A stretch of 64,000 bases of DNA from Chrysaora quinquecirrha (lineage: Eukaryota > Cnidaria > Scyphozoa > Semaeostomeae > Pelagiidae): contig JACTAT010000076.1 of NCBI GenBank assembly GCA_014526335.1, positions 385,601 through 449,600 of the forward strand. The letters run 5' to 3'. Below, in pieces: positions 34,660 through 46,080 of this stretch; the stretch's first letter is position 1, and the number at the start of each line of letters is the position of its first letter. A program made the translations under genes and the position numbers. The notes below the pieces were generated by a model that saw only the letters and a program-made list of their open reading frames with translations, was not told the DNA's origin and searched no databases.

Positions 34660-36700
34660 GAATAGAAATAGTTACTAAATATGATAATCTGATAGGTAGG
34701 CAAAATATTCAACCACTCTGGAGGACCTCATTAGCTATTCATATTTTTCGTATCAACAACGAAAGAACAACAAGCGAGTATTTTCGGAAGACCGATCGGG
34801 GCAAAAAAACGACGAAATGTTGCACAATGTTCACTTCAATAACAAGTAATCTAAGTGAACAAATAGCAAGGTTGATGAATGGAACAAGCATTTCAAAGGA
34901 AACATCGTCAGAGTTGGCTTTGTCGTCATCAAAGCTATTAGCTGTGCAGCATTTATGTCATCACACTAGAAGAGTCAGTCAAGGAAATGCAAATGGGAGT
35001 AATAACGAAATTTTATTCAAATTGGGCTAAGGCCTGCAAAAAAGAATGTAAACCTTATAAGAAATAGATGAAAAACATTTCTTTTTACTTCAAAGTAAGC
35101 TCTTGGCCACGGTTAAGTCTTCAATTGTAAATTCGCATAAAAAGTATGGATATATTTCTCTTTCTGTTTTGTTCTACAGTGTCGCAAATCTTTAAATTAT
35201 GGTTGCACCTTGTCGCACCCATAGAGATGATTGCACCTTTGATATTTCATATCTAGATTCATTAAACAGAGTATATTTTCATTAATCACTCCAACGTATA
35301 CAGTATCAGCATAAAGAAAATACTCTAAATGCATGTCACAGAATATTACAAATTTATCTATGTTGAATGACAAATTTTGGCGTGAAAAATACTTAAAAAC
35401 TGGCCCCTAAAAACTCTTAAGTGTAATACAACAAAAGTAAAGCGGAATAATGCGAATAATAATAACAAAGTCTGGCATGCTGACACAAGATCGGAGAAAT
35501 ATGGAAAAACTAACAATCATACATATCGAGACAATTATCACAAGGAACTTCCTCAAAATGAAAGATAACAAGAGTAAAAACTACGTCATTAGCTAAAGAC
35601 CAAGCCCTAAATAAAGGATGCATCATAAGCAGAGAGATTGCGTCAAATGCGCCCATTTCCTTGTTGTTTCGGCTAACCACACCTATTTTCCCTTTCTTGC
35701 TTCCACCATATAAATACACCTCAGCTATCTGGGCATTTCACTTGATCAGCTTCCTTATCAGAGCAAGATTCTAAGCGTTATCAACGAAGCAAGATTCGAA
35801 GCAGTCAATGATGGGAGACAACGTACAATCAGAATTATCTAGTTGGTCACATTCTTTTAAAGACAAAACTTCAAAGGTACAAAAAAATTCAAACAATGAA
35901 TAAACTGGATTGCGAAGCACGAATCAAATTGCAAGAAGTGGCAATGTTTTATGAGTTCAAGGTTTGTTCTATTACTAAACTAACTTCAAAGACGGAGATA
36001 ATGATTATAAAGCTAAATATATGATGTCATGATACCTCGAATAGTCAACGCAAGCTACATACATATTTTCAAAGGAATTTCAACTTAGGGTCATTGCTAA
36101 GGAGTTCAAAGTACAACTAGAGTCGAGTAAATGGGGGCCAAAGCTAAGTACAGTAAATGAATATAAACAATTTGTCATAAGTACTGATTTCACAGGTGGA
36201 ACAGCACTTATATAGGTGGAACATGAAAAAAAGGGAAATAAACCAACCTAGCATAGCATTACCTTATTCTAAAATGCGTATATGTTTGCGAATCAGTATG
36301 TTGATAGTCGTACACGTCTCATTCAAATCTGTAACGACGCCGATACGAGGGGGTAACCTATTTCCTCTACTTCAGCTAACACCATTATGGAAAACTGCCC
36401 TCTGGGTTTCACTTCTTTGATAAATAGGAAAATACGGTTTGTGGGATTTGACTAAGTTTTTCGCATTGGCACGTTAGGAAGAACTGGCACTTTGGCATGT
36501 CTGCGCACTTGTAATTACTACAGCAGATCCTAAAATTTCAACATTTATTAACATCTGGTAAATAATACTGAAAATGAAGAAAGATCGCATCAAAAAAGAT
36601 ACGCGAGAAGATACAAGAAGGAGGCTAAGAATTCGAATGTGAATTTCTTATTGAACTGGCGAAACCTTCTTCACACAACCACATCATTGGAGAGGTAGCT
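34660..36700. other. No gene supported
   Basis: Open frames at 34827-35030 and 36196-36420 lack domains and splice context. Nothing else stands out. Confidence 0.5.
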
Positions 36701-36713
36701 ACTAATTACTCTT

Positions 36714-36962
36714 TCTTACGTTACTTTTGATGATTATGATGCTTTCATTATCATATTTGAAGACTTGAAGGTAACTGTAGACAAAGACAATGGATTCATT
36801 CTTGAGGCAGACCTTGTAAACAAGAAAAATAAGTTGAACAGAAGACCCAGCAAGGAGAGATTGAGAACAGTTCCCAAGCCACGTCCTGAAGAAAAGCCAA
36901 ACAAGCGAAAGAAGAGCAGATATGGGGCTGGATATGAAAAGGCAGTAGCCAGGCGGACATGA
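36714..36962 (+). CDS. Orphan exon with highly basic C-terminus
   Basis: Open from about 36714 (VTFDDYDAFIIIFEDLKVTV) through DNGFILEADLVNKKNKL to a Lys/Arg/Pro-rich end (ERLRTVPKPRPEEKPNKRKK, then YGAGYEKAVARRT). Acidic start then basic end gives strongly protein-like composition, and the tail looks like a nuclear localisation or nucleic-acid-binding tail. It points towards the Myb/SANT gene on the other strand, 480 bases away. That convergent layout is also seen for the Harbinger and P-type pairs in this window, but no transposase domain is visible here. No clear acceptor was found. Confidence 0.4.
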   Translation, partial: SYVTFDDYDAFIIIFEDLKVTVDKDNGFILEADLVNKKNKLNRRPSKERLRTVPKPRPEEKPNKRKKSRYGAGYEKAVARRT

Positions 36963-37441
36963 TCTTCTTAAAATCAACTATATTTATACCATTCATGTGT
37001 CCTAGAATAAGCAGAGTTTGTAGAGTCAGGGATGCTGAATGTATAACGCTATGTAACATTACCTTATCTGCACACTAAAAAACCCGAAATGAACTTTTGG
37101 TATTTTCTTTCCCATGTAAAATTGAAATCAACATTGAAAGGAGCGCGAAACTACATCTCATTGTACTCTACAAATTATTTCCACCTCCAATGAACTTGTT
37201 CATTTGGTATAATTCTGGTTAATACTGTATGAACACTGCAAGATTGCCCTAGAAAATAAAGACTGCTGACTTGGATGAAATCGGAAAATTCTTTTACCTG
37301 TATGCCAACTGTAAATCCAGTTAGTAAATGTTGGATTATCACATCTTGCTATGTTTCTTCTTTGATAGCTGAAAAAAATACAAAAGGCTACACCATGAAT
37401 ATAGAAACAAAACACTGAGCATCAATCTTCACGCTTACGTA

Positions 37442-38023
37442 TGTTGGATTCAATTGGTCAGATGCAGCCCCACTTCTACTGTTGTTATCCTTGGCCTCTT
37501 TGTAATTGTCTTTCAACTTTCTTAGTTTCTTCTTTACCTGATCCACCGTCTTACCTGTGCCCCTCTCATTTACAGCAGCAACTATTCTTTTCCAAGCAGC
37601 TGGGTTCTTATGGCTCTCGAGTTCAACAAAACATTCTTTCCACGTGTTCACTAGCGCGCTCATTTCATTCTCTGTCCATCTTGTTCTTGGATTTTTTTCC
37701 ATGGTTTTTTTCTCATTAGAGTCTTCGATCATCACGGGTCTTGTAGTGGGTTCTTGGCTAGGCTGATTATAAGGTCGATGCTGGTAATTCATTTCAAAAA
37801 ATGACGGCGAAAATGCATTTGGAACAGAACTTTGCATTGCGCTAAAAGTTGGCGGAAAAACTCTTGGGGTCGGAAAACTAACGTGTTGTTGATTATTACT
37901 TTGCTGCGTATATTCACGTGGTGTACTACAAGCTCTTGGGTATACATCTGGGTCTTGAGAATCATCATATAAATCGTCGTTGTTAGTAAAATTTGCGTTT
38001 ACAAATCTTCGAAATCCAGCCAT
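37442..38023 (-). CDS. Myb/SANT-like (trihelix) DNA-binding protein, exon 1
   Basis: ATG at 38023 (MAGFRRFVNANFTNN), then a Gln/Pro/Ser-rich region with PRVFPPTF and, from about residue 110, a Myb/SANT-like domain: RTRWTENEMSALVNTWKECF, then KNPAAWKRIVAAVNERG and KTVDQVKKKLRKLKDNYKEA. The three-helix layout with spaced Trp residues fits Myb_DNA-bind_4/5. The frame runs on to 37388, but a donor (AACATAC|GTAAGC) at 37441 and an acceptor (TATTTTTTTTCAG) near 37375 suggest splicing to a short exon ending KKKHSKM. No frame lesions are seen, the cleanest open reading frame of its size here. It may be a host regulator or the accessory protein of a Harbinger-type element. Confidence 0.75.
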
Positions 38024-38229
38024 TTTTCAACGCGTCGACTTCAGGGTACAGAATAAAGTAAAGGAATTACGGTCGACCACCGACCTTGTTTGTTAGATCA
38101 CTCAACTATTGCTGACAGATAACATGTCATGTCAAAGTGAGCTACTAACTATCCTGCTGGGGCATACTGAGGAAAATGTCCTTATATATTAGGCAGATTG
38201 AAAGGAATTTGGCATTGGGCAAATGTAAC

Positions 38230-39585
38230 CCGCTGGTTTGGGCAAATTCTAGGCTCTCGTGTAGATAGGGCGTAGACAACTGGTTTCAATTAATGGCTAT
38301 TCCTCCTCATTATGTGATATAACATGTGGTGTTCCACAGGGATCAGTTCTTGGACCTCTTCTTTTTTGATTTACATCAATGACTTACCCAATGCCACCAG
38401 TGTTCTGTCATTCTTCCTGTTTGCTGATGACACGAACATTTACTTTGAAGCTGATAATCTCGATAGTCTCACCAGAACAATTAATAAAGAACTGAATAAG
38501 GTCAAGTCATGGCTTGATTGTAACAAGCTAGCACTTAACATTGACAAGACTAACTTTGTTCTTTTTCATTCACCTAGGAAAAAGTTACCTGACCTTATTA
38601 ACATCAAATTTGGTAGGAAAAATATCTCCATGTCTAAATATGTGAAATTTCTGTGAATTTTGCTGGATGAACACCTTACATGGAAATACCACATTACGGA
38701 ACTTCATAAGAAATTAACTACAACTTCTGGAATATTTTTCAAAATACGACACCACATTCCTCTGCAACCTTTGATTAGCCTGTATAACTCCCTATTTTCC
38801 TCATTTTTTGTCATGGCATCACTGCCTGGGGTTTAACATATGATACATATCTGAAGCCACTCTACCTCCTCCAAAAAAAAATTTTAAGATGTATCAACTT
38901 TTCACATTTTGCTGCTTCATCTTCACCAATTTTTCATTCCCAAAAATTCTTAAGCTGGAAGACATAATACATTCAAATATCTTGACGTTTGTTTATAAAT
39001 CTCTAAACAAAAGATCTCCTACCTGCTTTCACACTTACTTTACTCCTAACTCATCAGTTCATAGGATTGGAACTCGCCAGGTAACCAGGGTGATCTCTTT
39101 AAATCCTTCAAAAACACTACCCTGTATGGTCTTAAAACAATTAAGTATTTTGGCTCCAAATTATGGAACACACTCCCACTTTACATTCGTGTTTCTGCTT
39201 CTACTGCGGTATTTCGATCCAATCTCAAAGCCTTCTTTATTGACTAGTATCCACATTGAAACTTTCACTATTAGTTAAGATTAATGAAAATCCATAATTG
39301 ATACTCATCTGGTTGGTTGTTGTTTTTAATAAAATTCTTTTAGTTTTCTTTGTTTTTATGGGGGGACTCTCTCTGGATTAGTTCATCTATTTAGAGAGTT
39401 CCTCCTTAGTCAGTTAATCTTGAATATAATCTTGTGATATCTTTGTCTGTTTCGTGTATTATATTTGTAATTTAATGTACTTCAAATTTGTTAACTGTAA
39501 TTAACTGCCTGTTATGTAATAATTTAAGATTGTATTTGAGATTGATTGATAAACAAATGAAAAGTGAAACTGAAAACTGAAACAT
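38230..39585 (+). pseudogene. LINE (CR1/L2-like), 5'-truncated, RT palm to 3' end
   Basis: Begins within RT: a GVPQGSVLGPLLF remnant near 38330, then IYINDLPNATSVLSFFLFAD with the catalytic FADD intact, WLDCNKLALNIDKTNFVLFH, KYVKFL and the LLDEHLTWKYHI block, then C-terminal pieces ILTFVYKSLNKRSPTCFHTY and RVISLNPSKT to about 39275. The 3' UTR and a tail of GATTGATTGATAAAC type follow near 39538. Stops and frame changes are frequent. Everything upstream of the RT palm is missing. Confidence 0.8.
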
Positions 39586-40115
39586 TGCACCATGCCAAAT
39601 ATTTGATTGAATTGCGGACATTTCTTGACAACCATTTCCTGACAATCTGAAACTCACACCTCAGCACCCCATTTCTAATATTATATTGCTCTCTGTACTG
39701 CTTGCAGATTTTTTCTTCATCCCATTCATTTCCAACCTGGACATTCTGTTTGCATCTTCTTGTGAAAACTCGCACCTCAGCACCTGATCCTTAATCTTTT
39801 ATTGTTCTGCTCACTGTGTGTCCTCAACTGTTATAAATATTACTTATTTCTGTTACACATTTCCGTACTTTTGACATGCTGTCTTCCTTCCCTGCATGAA
39901 ATGCAAAGTTCAGCATGGCTGTACTGGGGGGCCTTTTCTCACAGGAGGGAGGGGGTACACAAAGTCCGACATATATAGCGCCAAGCAAATAATGTTACCA
40001 CAGAGAAGCCTTCTTACCAACAAGCTCTTGGTACGCATTTGCATTTCAAACTACAAGAAGAACACGTTTGAAACTATGAGAAGAACAAGTTTTCATTTCA
40101 TTAGAATACAAACAA

Positions 40116-40816
40116 AATGCCAGACAATCAGAAAATCATACATTGTGATGAACACACCAAGGTAATAGTTTTTCTTCTATTTCATTTCAACTGACCATCT
40201 TTTTTAACATTTTATCTACCCTATTTATTTCACATTTTATCTAATCTTTTTATCTTATAACACTATAGACATTTCCGTTAAATTTTTACACATCTAAACT
40301 TTTCTATTGCATTTTCTTCACTTTTCAGTGTCTAATATTCCATACGATTGGTCAGCTGAAGAGAGCGGTTGCGAGGGAGTTCCATATCAAGGATAATATT
40401 TGGTTCTTTTTCGCTAACGAAGACCGAGTTATGTTGACGGAACAAAAAATAAGGTAATTGTATTCAACAACATTATCTATCAATTGTCTATTATTATCTT
40501 TATCTATACAACAACATTATCTTTGAACATTATCACTGTTATGCCACACCCCATCCCCCTCCCCCAATTTCCACTTTAGCTTATTACAATATCCACCTTC
40601 TTTGTAATTCGTATGACATTTATTACTGTTCTCAGGGATAACGAAGAACTGTTCGTTGTCAAAACAGAGGAGGCCAGAGTACGGGGAAACAGATGGGAAG
40701 GCAAGGAAGAAGACAGTGGCGACACGATCTTGTCAACAACTACAACAATAACAACAATCAATTTAATATTGATCATGCAGCACAGCCTCTGCAGGTGTTG
40801 CTGCATCTTCTCTTAA
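40116..40816 (+). CDS. Small three-exon gene, 116 residues, unknown function
   Basis: Exon 1, 40116-40160 (MPDNQKIIHCDEHTK), ends AAG|GTAATA in phase 0. Exon 2, 40329-40453, follows CTTTTCAG and reads CLIFHTIGQLKRAVAREFHI, then DNIWFFFANEDRVMLTEQKI, ending AAG|GTAATT in phase 2. Exon 3, 40636-40816, follows TGTTCTCAG and reads DNEELFVVKTEEARVRG, then a Thr-rich tail to TAA. All phases agree and introns are 168 and 182 bases. The middle part (QLKRAVAREFHIKDNIWFFF) has the rhythm of a ubiquitin-like or PB1-like fold, but that is a guess. In exon 3 another frame (HDLVNNYNNNNNQFNIDH to a stop at 40840) also looks protein-like, so a frameshift is possible. Confidence 0.5.
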
Positions 40817-40944
40817 ATTTGGAGAAGGCTAATAGTTAGATCTTAATTTCATTCACTAATTTATATTTTCCACCCTTTTTGTAAACATTATGATTTAAAT
40901 CGCATTCATCGAGATATTTTGCATTCCTTTGTACTTCTGACTTC

Positions 40945-41150
40945 TCCCTGCGCCACACTTTTTCCCGCCCGAGCTTTTGAACAATAGATTAGAACAACAA
41001 TGTTGTTCCTTTGTGAAAGTACACATTTTTCGAGGAGTGCCACACTCTTTCCCACCTGCTCTTTTAAACAATAAGATTATAACAACAACATTCCTTTGTG
41101 AAATTACACATTTTTCGAGGAGCACCACACTTTTTCCCGCCTGCGCTTAG
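40945..41150. repeat. Tandem repeat, about 87-bp period, 2.4 units
   Basis: CCACACT(T/C)TTTCCC occurs at about 40952, 41039 and 41126, and ACATTTTTCGAGGAG occurs at 41024 and 41108. Each unit also contains CATTCCTTTGT or GTTCCTTTGT and an AACAACAA run. The units are 85-88 bases and about 85-90 percent alike by eye. Confidence 0.8.
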
Positions 41151-41179
41151 GGGTGTACCGGAATTGTGGTAGGCCGAAA

Positions 41180-42225
41180 AATTTTGTCCAAAATCCAGTT
41201 CCGGCCGGATCTTTAAGATTTTAGCCGGATTTTTGCCGGAATTCATGAAGACCCTAACACAAGAAAGTGCACGAAAATATCCTCCAAAAATGTTTAATAG
41301 TAAAAAACTATAAAAAACTATTATAGTGAATGTCTAACCCATCCAAATTGAAACAACAGTAAGATATTTTTCTTCATTTAGCTTTTGAACCAAGGGGTAC
41401 TCTTTTCAACATCTGCGGGTCCTCGATGCACACCGGCATGTGAAGTGCCTGTTTTTAAAGCAAGGGAATACATTTCCATATGGCTCTAAGCTAAAAAAAA
41501 TGGTGTAAAAAAAGCAATTTCTCGTTGCAGTGTGTAACTAATGTAATTAATATTCATAACTCGATACAAGTCTCTGAAAGGGTTCCAATTGTAAAAAAAA
41601 GGCTGGGGCCCAGCTTTGGCGCCAGATTTCAAAAATTGTTGCAACCGTAAACACGGAAATACATCTTCTGAGACCAACTTCCGTGTGCACAGCTTATAGT
41701 TTTAGCGCACTCAGTTCTCCTTCATTAATTATAAACATAGTTTCAAAATTATCAAGCTTTCTTTTCTATCTTTTGTTAGTGTTGTGGACCATGTATCCAA
41801 TGATATTTTGTCTAATTTATAGCTATATAGCAATTACCAAGCTTAAATACAGTTTGTGTATGGGTACGTCATGTCTCGTGCCGTCCATATTAGTGGATTA
41901 TTGGCCTTGAAATTATCATCCACGCTTCGTCAACAATAGTTTTGATTTACATTAAAACTATTGTAGATTTGCTTATACGTTTATTTTTATAAGAAACTTA
42001 GCTGGGGCCTAGTTCTCAAAGTTTCTTAACAGTTTCGTAATTCATTGAAATAAATTGCAGTAAAAACTACGAACATCCTTCTGTGAGATACACCGCATAC
42101 AGTATTGCTTACAGATGCAAGAAATCGCACGGAAATGCTTGAGAATTAATTACTACCTCCACAAATGTGAATTAGTTTGTTGGAAAACAGATGCAAAAAT
42201 GTCTACAGTTTCAGTCTCTTAACTT
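41180..42225. other. No gene supported
   Basis: No recognisable coding or RNA feature. Short reiterations of CCGGA/GCCGGAT occur at 41200-41240. Confidence 0.5.
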
Positions 42226-42230
42226 CTTCC

Positions 42231-42580
42231 CCCGGGGGGGGGGGGGTAACTTCAATAGACCAATGAGGGGGATGTGCTATTTTCGTAATAAAAATTTGAC
42301 CCCAAAATTTATGAAAATTCTAAAAAGTATACCCCCAAAGTTCACAAAGAAATGTGAATATAATACATAGAAATACTCAAAAGTTTTTTTAGAATTATAC
42401 AGCTGAAAATTATTTGGCAGTTATCGTGACTTTATCAAAATTGATGATTTTAGCATAAATGATACCCCCAAGTGTGTCATTTTAGCAAATTTGATACCCC
42501 AAAATATATTTTTCACCATTAAAAAGGTACCTCAAAAAATGGCACACCCCGTACCCATGCATATGGGAGTTACCCTCTTC
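42231..42580. mobile_element. G-run MITE, second copy, decayed
   Basis: Left end CCCGGGGGGG... then GTAACTTCAATAGACCAATG and GGGGGATGTGC. The right end has GGCACACCCCGTACCCATGC and GGGAGTTACCC, which is the inverted counterpart. The same terminal design (C3 G-run GTA(A)CTTC, GGGGATGTGC) is found in the MITE at 54143-54518, so the two belong to one family. Internal sequence repeats GATACCCC(C)A motifs. CTTCTTCC precedes the left end and CTTCTTCT follows the right end, a possible 8-bp target duplication, but the region is a TTC repeat, so this is weak. Confidence 0.7.
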
Positions 42581-42749
42581 CTTCTTCTTCCCATTTCTAA
42601 AAGTTTCTTAACTTTTTTGGCATGTCTAGTTTTAGGTTTTTTTAAACCGATTTCTTATAAAAAAAAACAATCGTCTGATGTCAATGCAAGGATTTCATTA
42701 TCAATAGGTTTAATCTGAGTACACACAGTTTTTTTATAAGCAACCGTTT

Positions 42750-43140
42750 ATAGGCAACCAAGATGTAGAAGGTCTAAAACTTTAAACAACGTATAGTACC
42801 ACAGGCAAAAAAACATACGCAACTTTCTAAATTTTTGGTCGTTTATATCACTGCAAGCAATCGAGGATTGATCAACATAGAAGCTATTTCCATTTGGTAA
42901 TTTGTCCCTGATGGAAAAGGGGCATTTTATTTCAAGACAGTACTTTCCACAACATTCACATTCTATCATCTGGTCAGGGCTGCCACCAATAAATGGTCTG
43001 CCTCTGCAGATAAAGATTCCACAGTCAGAGGCAGGGATTTTCTTATGGGCCTTTTTTAAAGTGTCTAAAAAAACTTAAACTGCCTCAGATTCCATTGCTT
43101 TGCCATATCTCGATGCAGGTAGGTTTTTTTTCAATGGTTG
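42750..43140 (-). pseudogene. YqaJ-like PD-(D/E)xK nuclease, fragment
   Basis: Minus-strand reading from about 43140: PASRYGKAMESEAV, stop, FLDTLKKAHKKIPASDCGIF, ICRGRPFIGGSPDQMIECEC, CGKYCLEIKCPFSIRD, then NSFYVDQSSIACSDINDQKF. The order (YGxxxE, CG, F-I-GxSPD, CxCCGxxxLEIKCP) is that of YqaJ-type exonucleases found in cnidarian mobile elements. The catalytic Asp of SPD and the ExK of LEIK are present. About 130 codons with one stop. The rest of the protein was not found nearby. Related to lambda-exonuclease-type recombination nucleases. Confidence 0.7.
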
Positions 43141-43669
43141 CAATTCTTGTCTTTTATGTCTTGTTCTTTGCTATTTTTGATGCTGAAATAACGTGCTGGC
43201 GAACTGCAAACAACAAAGGGTTTATGCTCTGCCCTGGTGTTTCTTTTTCAATTTCATGAAGATGTGCTTGGAATATACTGAATATACCACACTATTTATG
43301 AGGGCGGAAAGAAGAATTCGTTTGGCTATACTGTTACTCAGTCTCAAATCAAAGCAACCAAACTTTGGTATCTTGCCAGTGACTGGGAGGCACTCATTAG
43401 AAGGACACCATCACCAAAGCAAGCTGTAATGGGTCTCGTCCTTCACAGAATTACAGGTATGTATATGCTTTTTATTTGGGGGTGAATATCAGAAGATTAA
43501 TGTCATTGAAATTCAATGGAAATTTCTATGAACCAACGCCACTCCTACAACAAGCAGGCAAGCAAGAAAGCTCACATATTTCTTTATTAAGACAGGTTCG
43601 GAGTAAGGTACTCAGAAAGCTGACGTGGCCTTGCAGCTTGTACCCCCAAAACCCCAGAATGAATTTCTA

Positions 43670-44119
43670 GAATGAATTTCATGCGTACTCATTTACCGAC
43701 ATCACAGAGATGGACAGCTGAGTTGGCTGACTGCTTGTGGTGCATGATTTTGATCGTTCGTGGGCTCAAATTCATGAAGTTTACCTTTTGTGGATTGATT
43801 TGTTATCTAAATGTTTGTTTTCTCGTATATTCAAGGAAGCAAAGAAACTATTGACATGCTACATAAATGCAACCACATCATCTCATATGAAGACATCCGG
43901 ATGCAAAATATTGCATGGTCTCAAATGGTATTAAGCAATAGTCTCCCACTCTTATCTTTGCGCAAAGGTGTACCAACACATTTCACCTTGGATAATAATG
44001 ACGGATGCCAAGAAACATTTACTGGAAGTGGAAAAACCCATGACACAAATGCAACTTTATTTCAAACCCCGAGGCCCGTAGAAAGTAAGCCTAACTACAA
44101 CAACAAATCCCTGAGATAG
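43670..44119 (+). pseudogene. Fragment of a cnidarian repeat protein family (DNxD...GSGKTH)
   Basis: Readable blocks in changing frames: LLVVHDFDRSWAQIHEVYLL near 43730-43790, then from about 43840 ETIDMLHKCNHIISYEDIRM, TLDNNDGCQETFTGSGKTHD and TNATLFQ. A helix with ISYED, then a DNxD-x-x-ET motif, then G-x-G-T/K-T-H-x-TN is the N-terminal signature of a large uncharacterised protein family that I recall as highly repeated in coral, anemone and Hydra genomes. Its function is unknown. The C-terminal half of such a protein appears at 62379 and perhaps at 51640-52220 in this window. Confidence 0.5.
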
Positions 44120-45740
44120 CACAATTTTTTTATAGGGGGAGGGCTAAACAACATCAATCAGAAAATTAATGAAAAAGAAAGAAATAAGCCATACTTGCAA
44201 ACTGCTGAAACATCTAGGCAACTGCATAAGAGAGCTTTTGGACAGTGCCAGAAATATGAAACTATCCCCAGTCCCACCAGTAAATGTCCCTTCAAAACAT
44301 ACATAATTTATTTCACCCAGGTCAAGTTTTGGCAGCAAAAAAGATGATGTGCACCTGCTAAACAGAATATTAAAAGCTAGATTAATGAGCCTAATTACAA
44401 ATGTTTGTTAAAAATGGAAGATATTGTTATAATTTTCTTAAAGTGATAGCATATAATATCAGTCCCCAGTTTCAATTAAATGTATCCATTGGTGCAATAA
44501 GATAGTTTTCAAAAGCAATCAAAATTTTAATTTGTCTTAAATGTTGTCTCTTTCCCAAAAGACAATTCCATTGACAATCTATTAAGAGGTGATAAAATCG
44601 CAACAAATCACATATGTTGAAAAGTATTGTGAAAGTACCTTAAGGGTTGTATGGTTTGCTGCAGAGAAGGACAGTGGGATGAAATTATTAGGTGACAGCA
44701 AGAAAATGAGATGCTTCCCACTATTGTCATCCCAGAACAGCAACACAAAAAGAACAAAAAAGATAAAGTAATTGATTTTTTTAATATCTTTAATGTTGTA
44801 GGGTATTATGGACACACCACTAATAAACCCTTAAAATCATGAAGCAGGGGAGGGTGGAATCAGTTCTTGGCATGTGTAATTAGTCCATTTTTGGAGTGTT
44901 TCTCCATGATTGGCGTTTATCATGAAAATTTCATCTGTAAGTTTTGCTTTTATCTTCATTTATTTTCCAAATTTTCTACTATTTTCTACCGTTTCTGATT
45001 ATAAAGACATAATAACATAGTACTTTTTGAAAATAGGCAGGAAAAAAGGCATGTTTCACCAAGATGGTGCCCATGAGATCTTGTAGAAAATGGACAAAGT
45101 TTGTAGCACGGTTTCAGAAATTCCTAAGGGGCTCTTTGTACATTGATTGCATGAGTTGAAAGATAAATTCATCACGTATTTAAAAGTCGCTCCAAGAAGA
45201 TGCCCGTCTCTAAATTGGCATTAAGGCTATATTCATGACCCCCACTTTTCAGGTTTGCCATCCAGGAAAAGCCAATTTTGTGAAGGCAAACAGCTTGTGA
45301 GCTTTGGTAGGTCCCTTCAGGCTACCTTTCGACAATATAGGTGGAACATTCTTCCCCTCTAAACAAGCTTATGTTACAGCGTTTGATTTATAACCAATTA
45401 TTTCTGATTATTTTAGTGATTTCACTGGTTATGAAATAAAATTTTGCCTCGTTATGAAATAAAATTGCCCTTGTCTGTTGCCTAAAAAGCTACAGTAGCT
45501 ATAGCAGAAATAAAATTGTTTCTGTTTTTAGCCTCTGTACGTTTCTTAGGAGAAAATATACAGTTAAATTATATATACAGTTAAATATACTAATCAACTT
45601 TTGCTACTAAATGGTGGGCATCAGAGGTCCAAAAATAAGCAACCTTTTGAACTAGGCCCTAGCAAAGTTGGTTATAAAAAACTGTTTGCCTTGAGGCATC
45701 TTGACACTACAGAAATGGATTAAATTGGGATGTGTTAAAT
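44120..45740. other. No gene supported
   Basis: No domain-bearing frame, RNA or repeat worth naming. A short duplicated GTTATGAAATAAAATT lies at 45428-45470. Confidence 0.5.
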
Positions 45741-45749
45741 ATGCCAGTA

Positions 45750-45868
45750 ATACACCAATTCGATATCCACATCCTCGCTTTCGCGCAGGGGTCTGGGGCA
45801 AAACTAGGCGTGAAAGATTTTCTGTGCGTTGCTTTTGCTCTCTCTTTGCCATAGTGATCTCGAAGTAG
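45750..45868 (-). repeat. Left copy of a 115-120 bp inverted repeat flanking THAP copy 2
   Basis: On the minus strand it reads CTTCGAGATCACTATGGCAA, continues to TTTGCCCCAGACCCCT and ends near GAATTGGTGTATT. The same sequence, more than 90 percent identical by eye, is on the plus strand at 46545-46662. Here it starts a 66-codon open frame MAKREQKQRTENLS. Confidence 0.85.
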
Positions 45869-46080
45869 TTACATCTCAGTTAGCATCAAGCAAAGAAATC
45901 TCGTATGTTTATTCTCTTGTTTTATTTCCTGCGTAGTCTGTCATCTTGGGAACAGCTTTCTTAAAAGCTCAGGTAAGTACCCTGCTCTGTCAGGCTGTGC
46001 TCACAGAATTCTGCTTTGTTAATATATGTAGTAAAGGCCAGCCTAGCTAGGCCTCTTGTTGTTTATTACTGAAATAAAAT

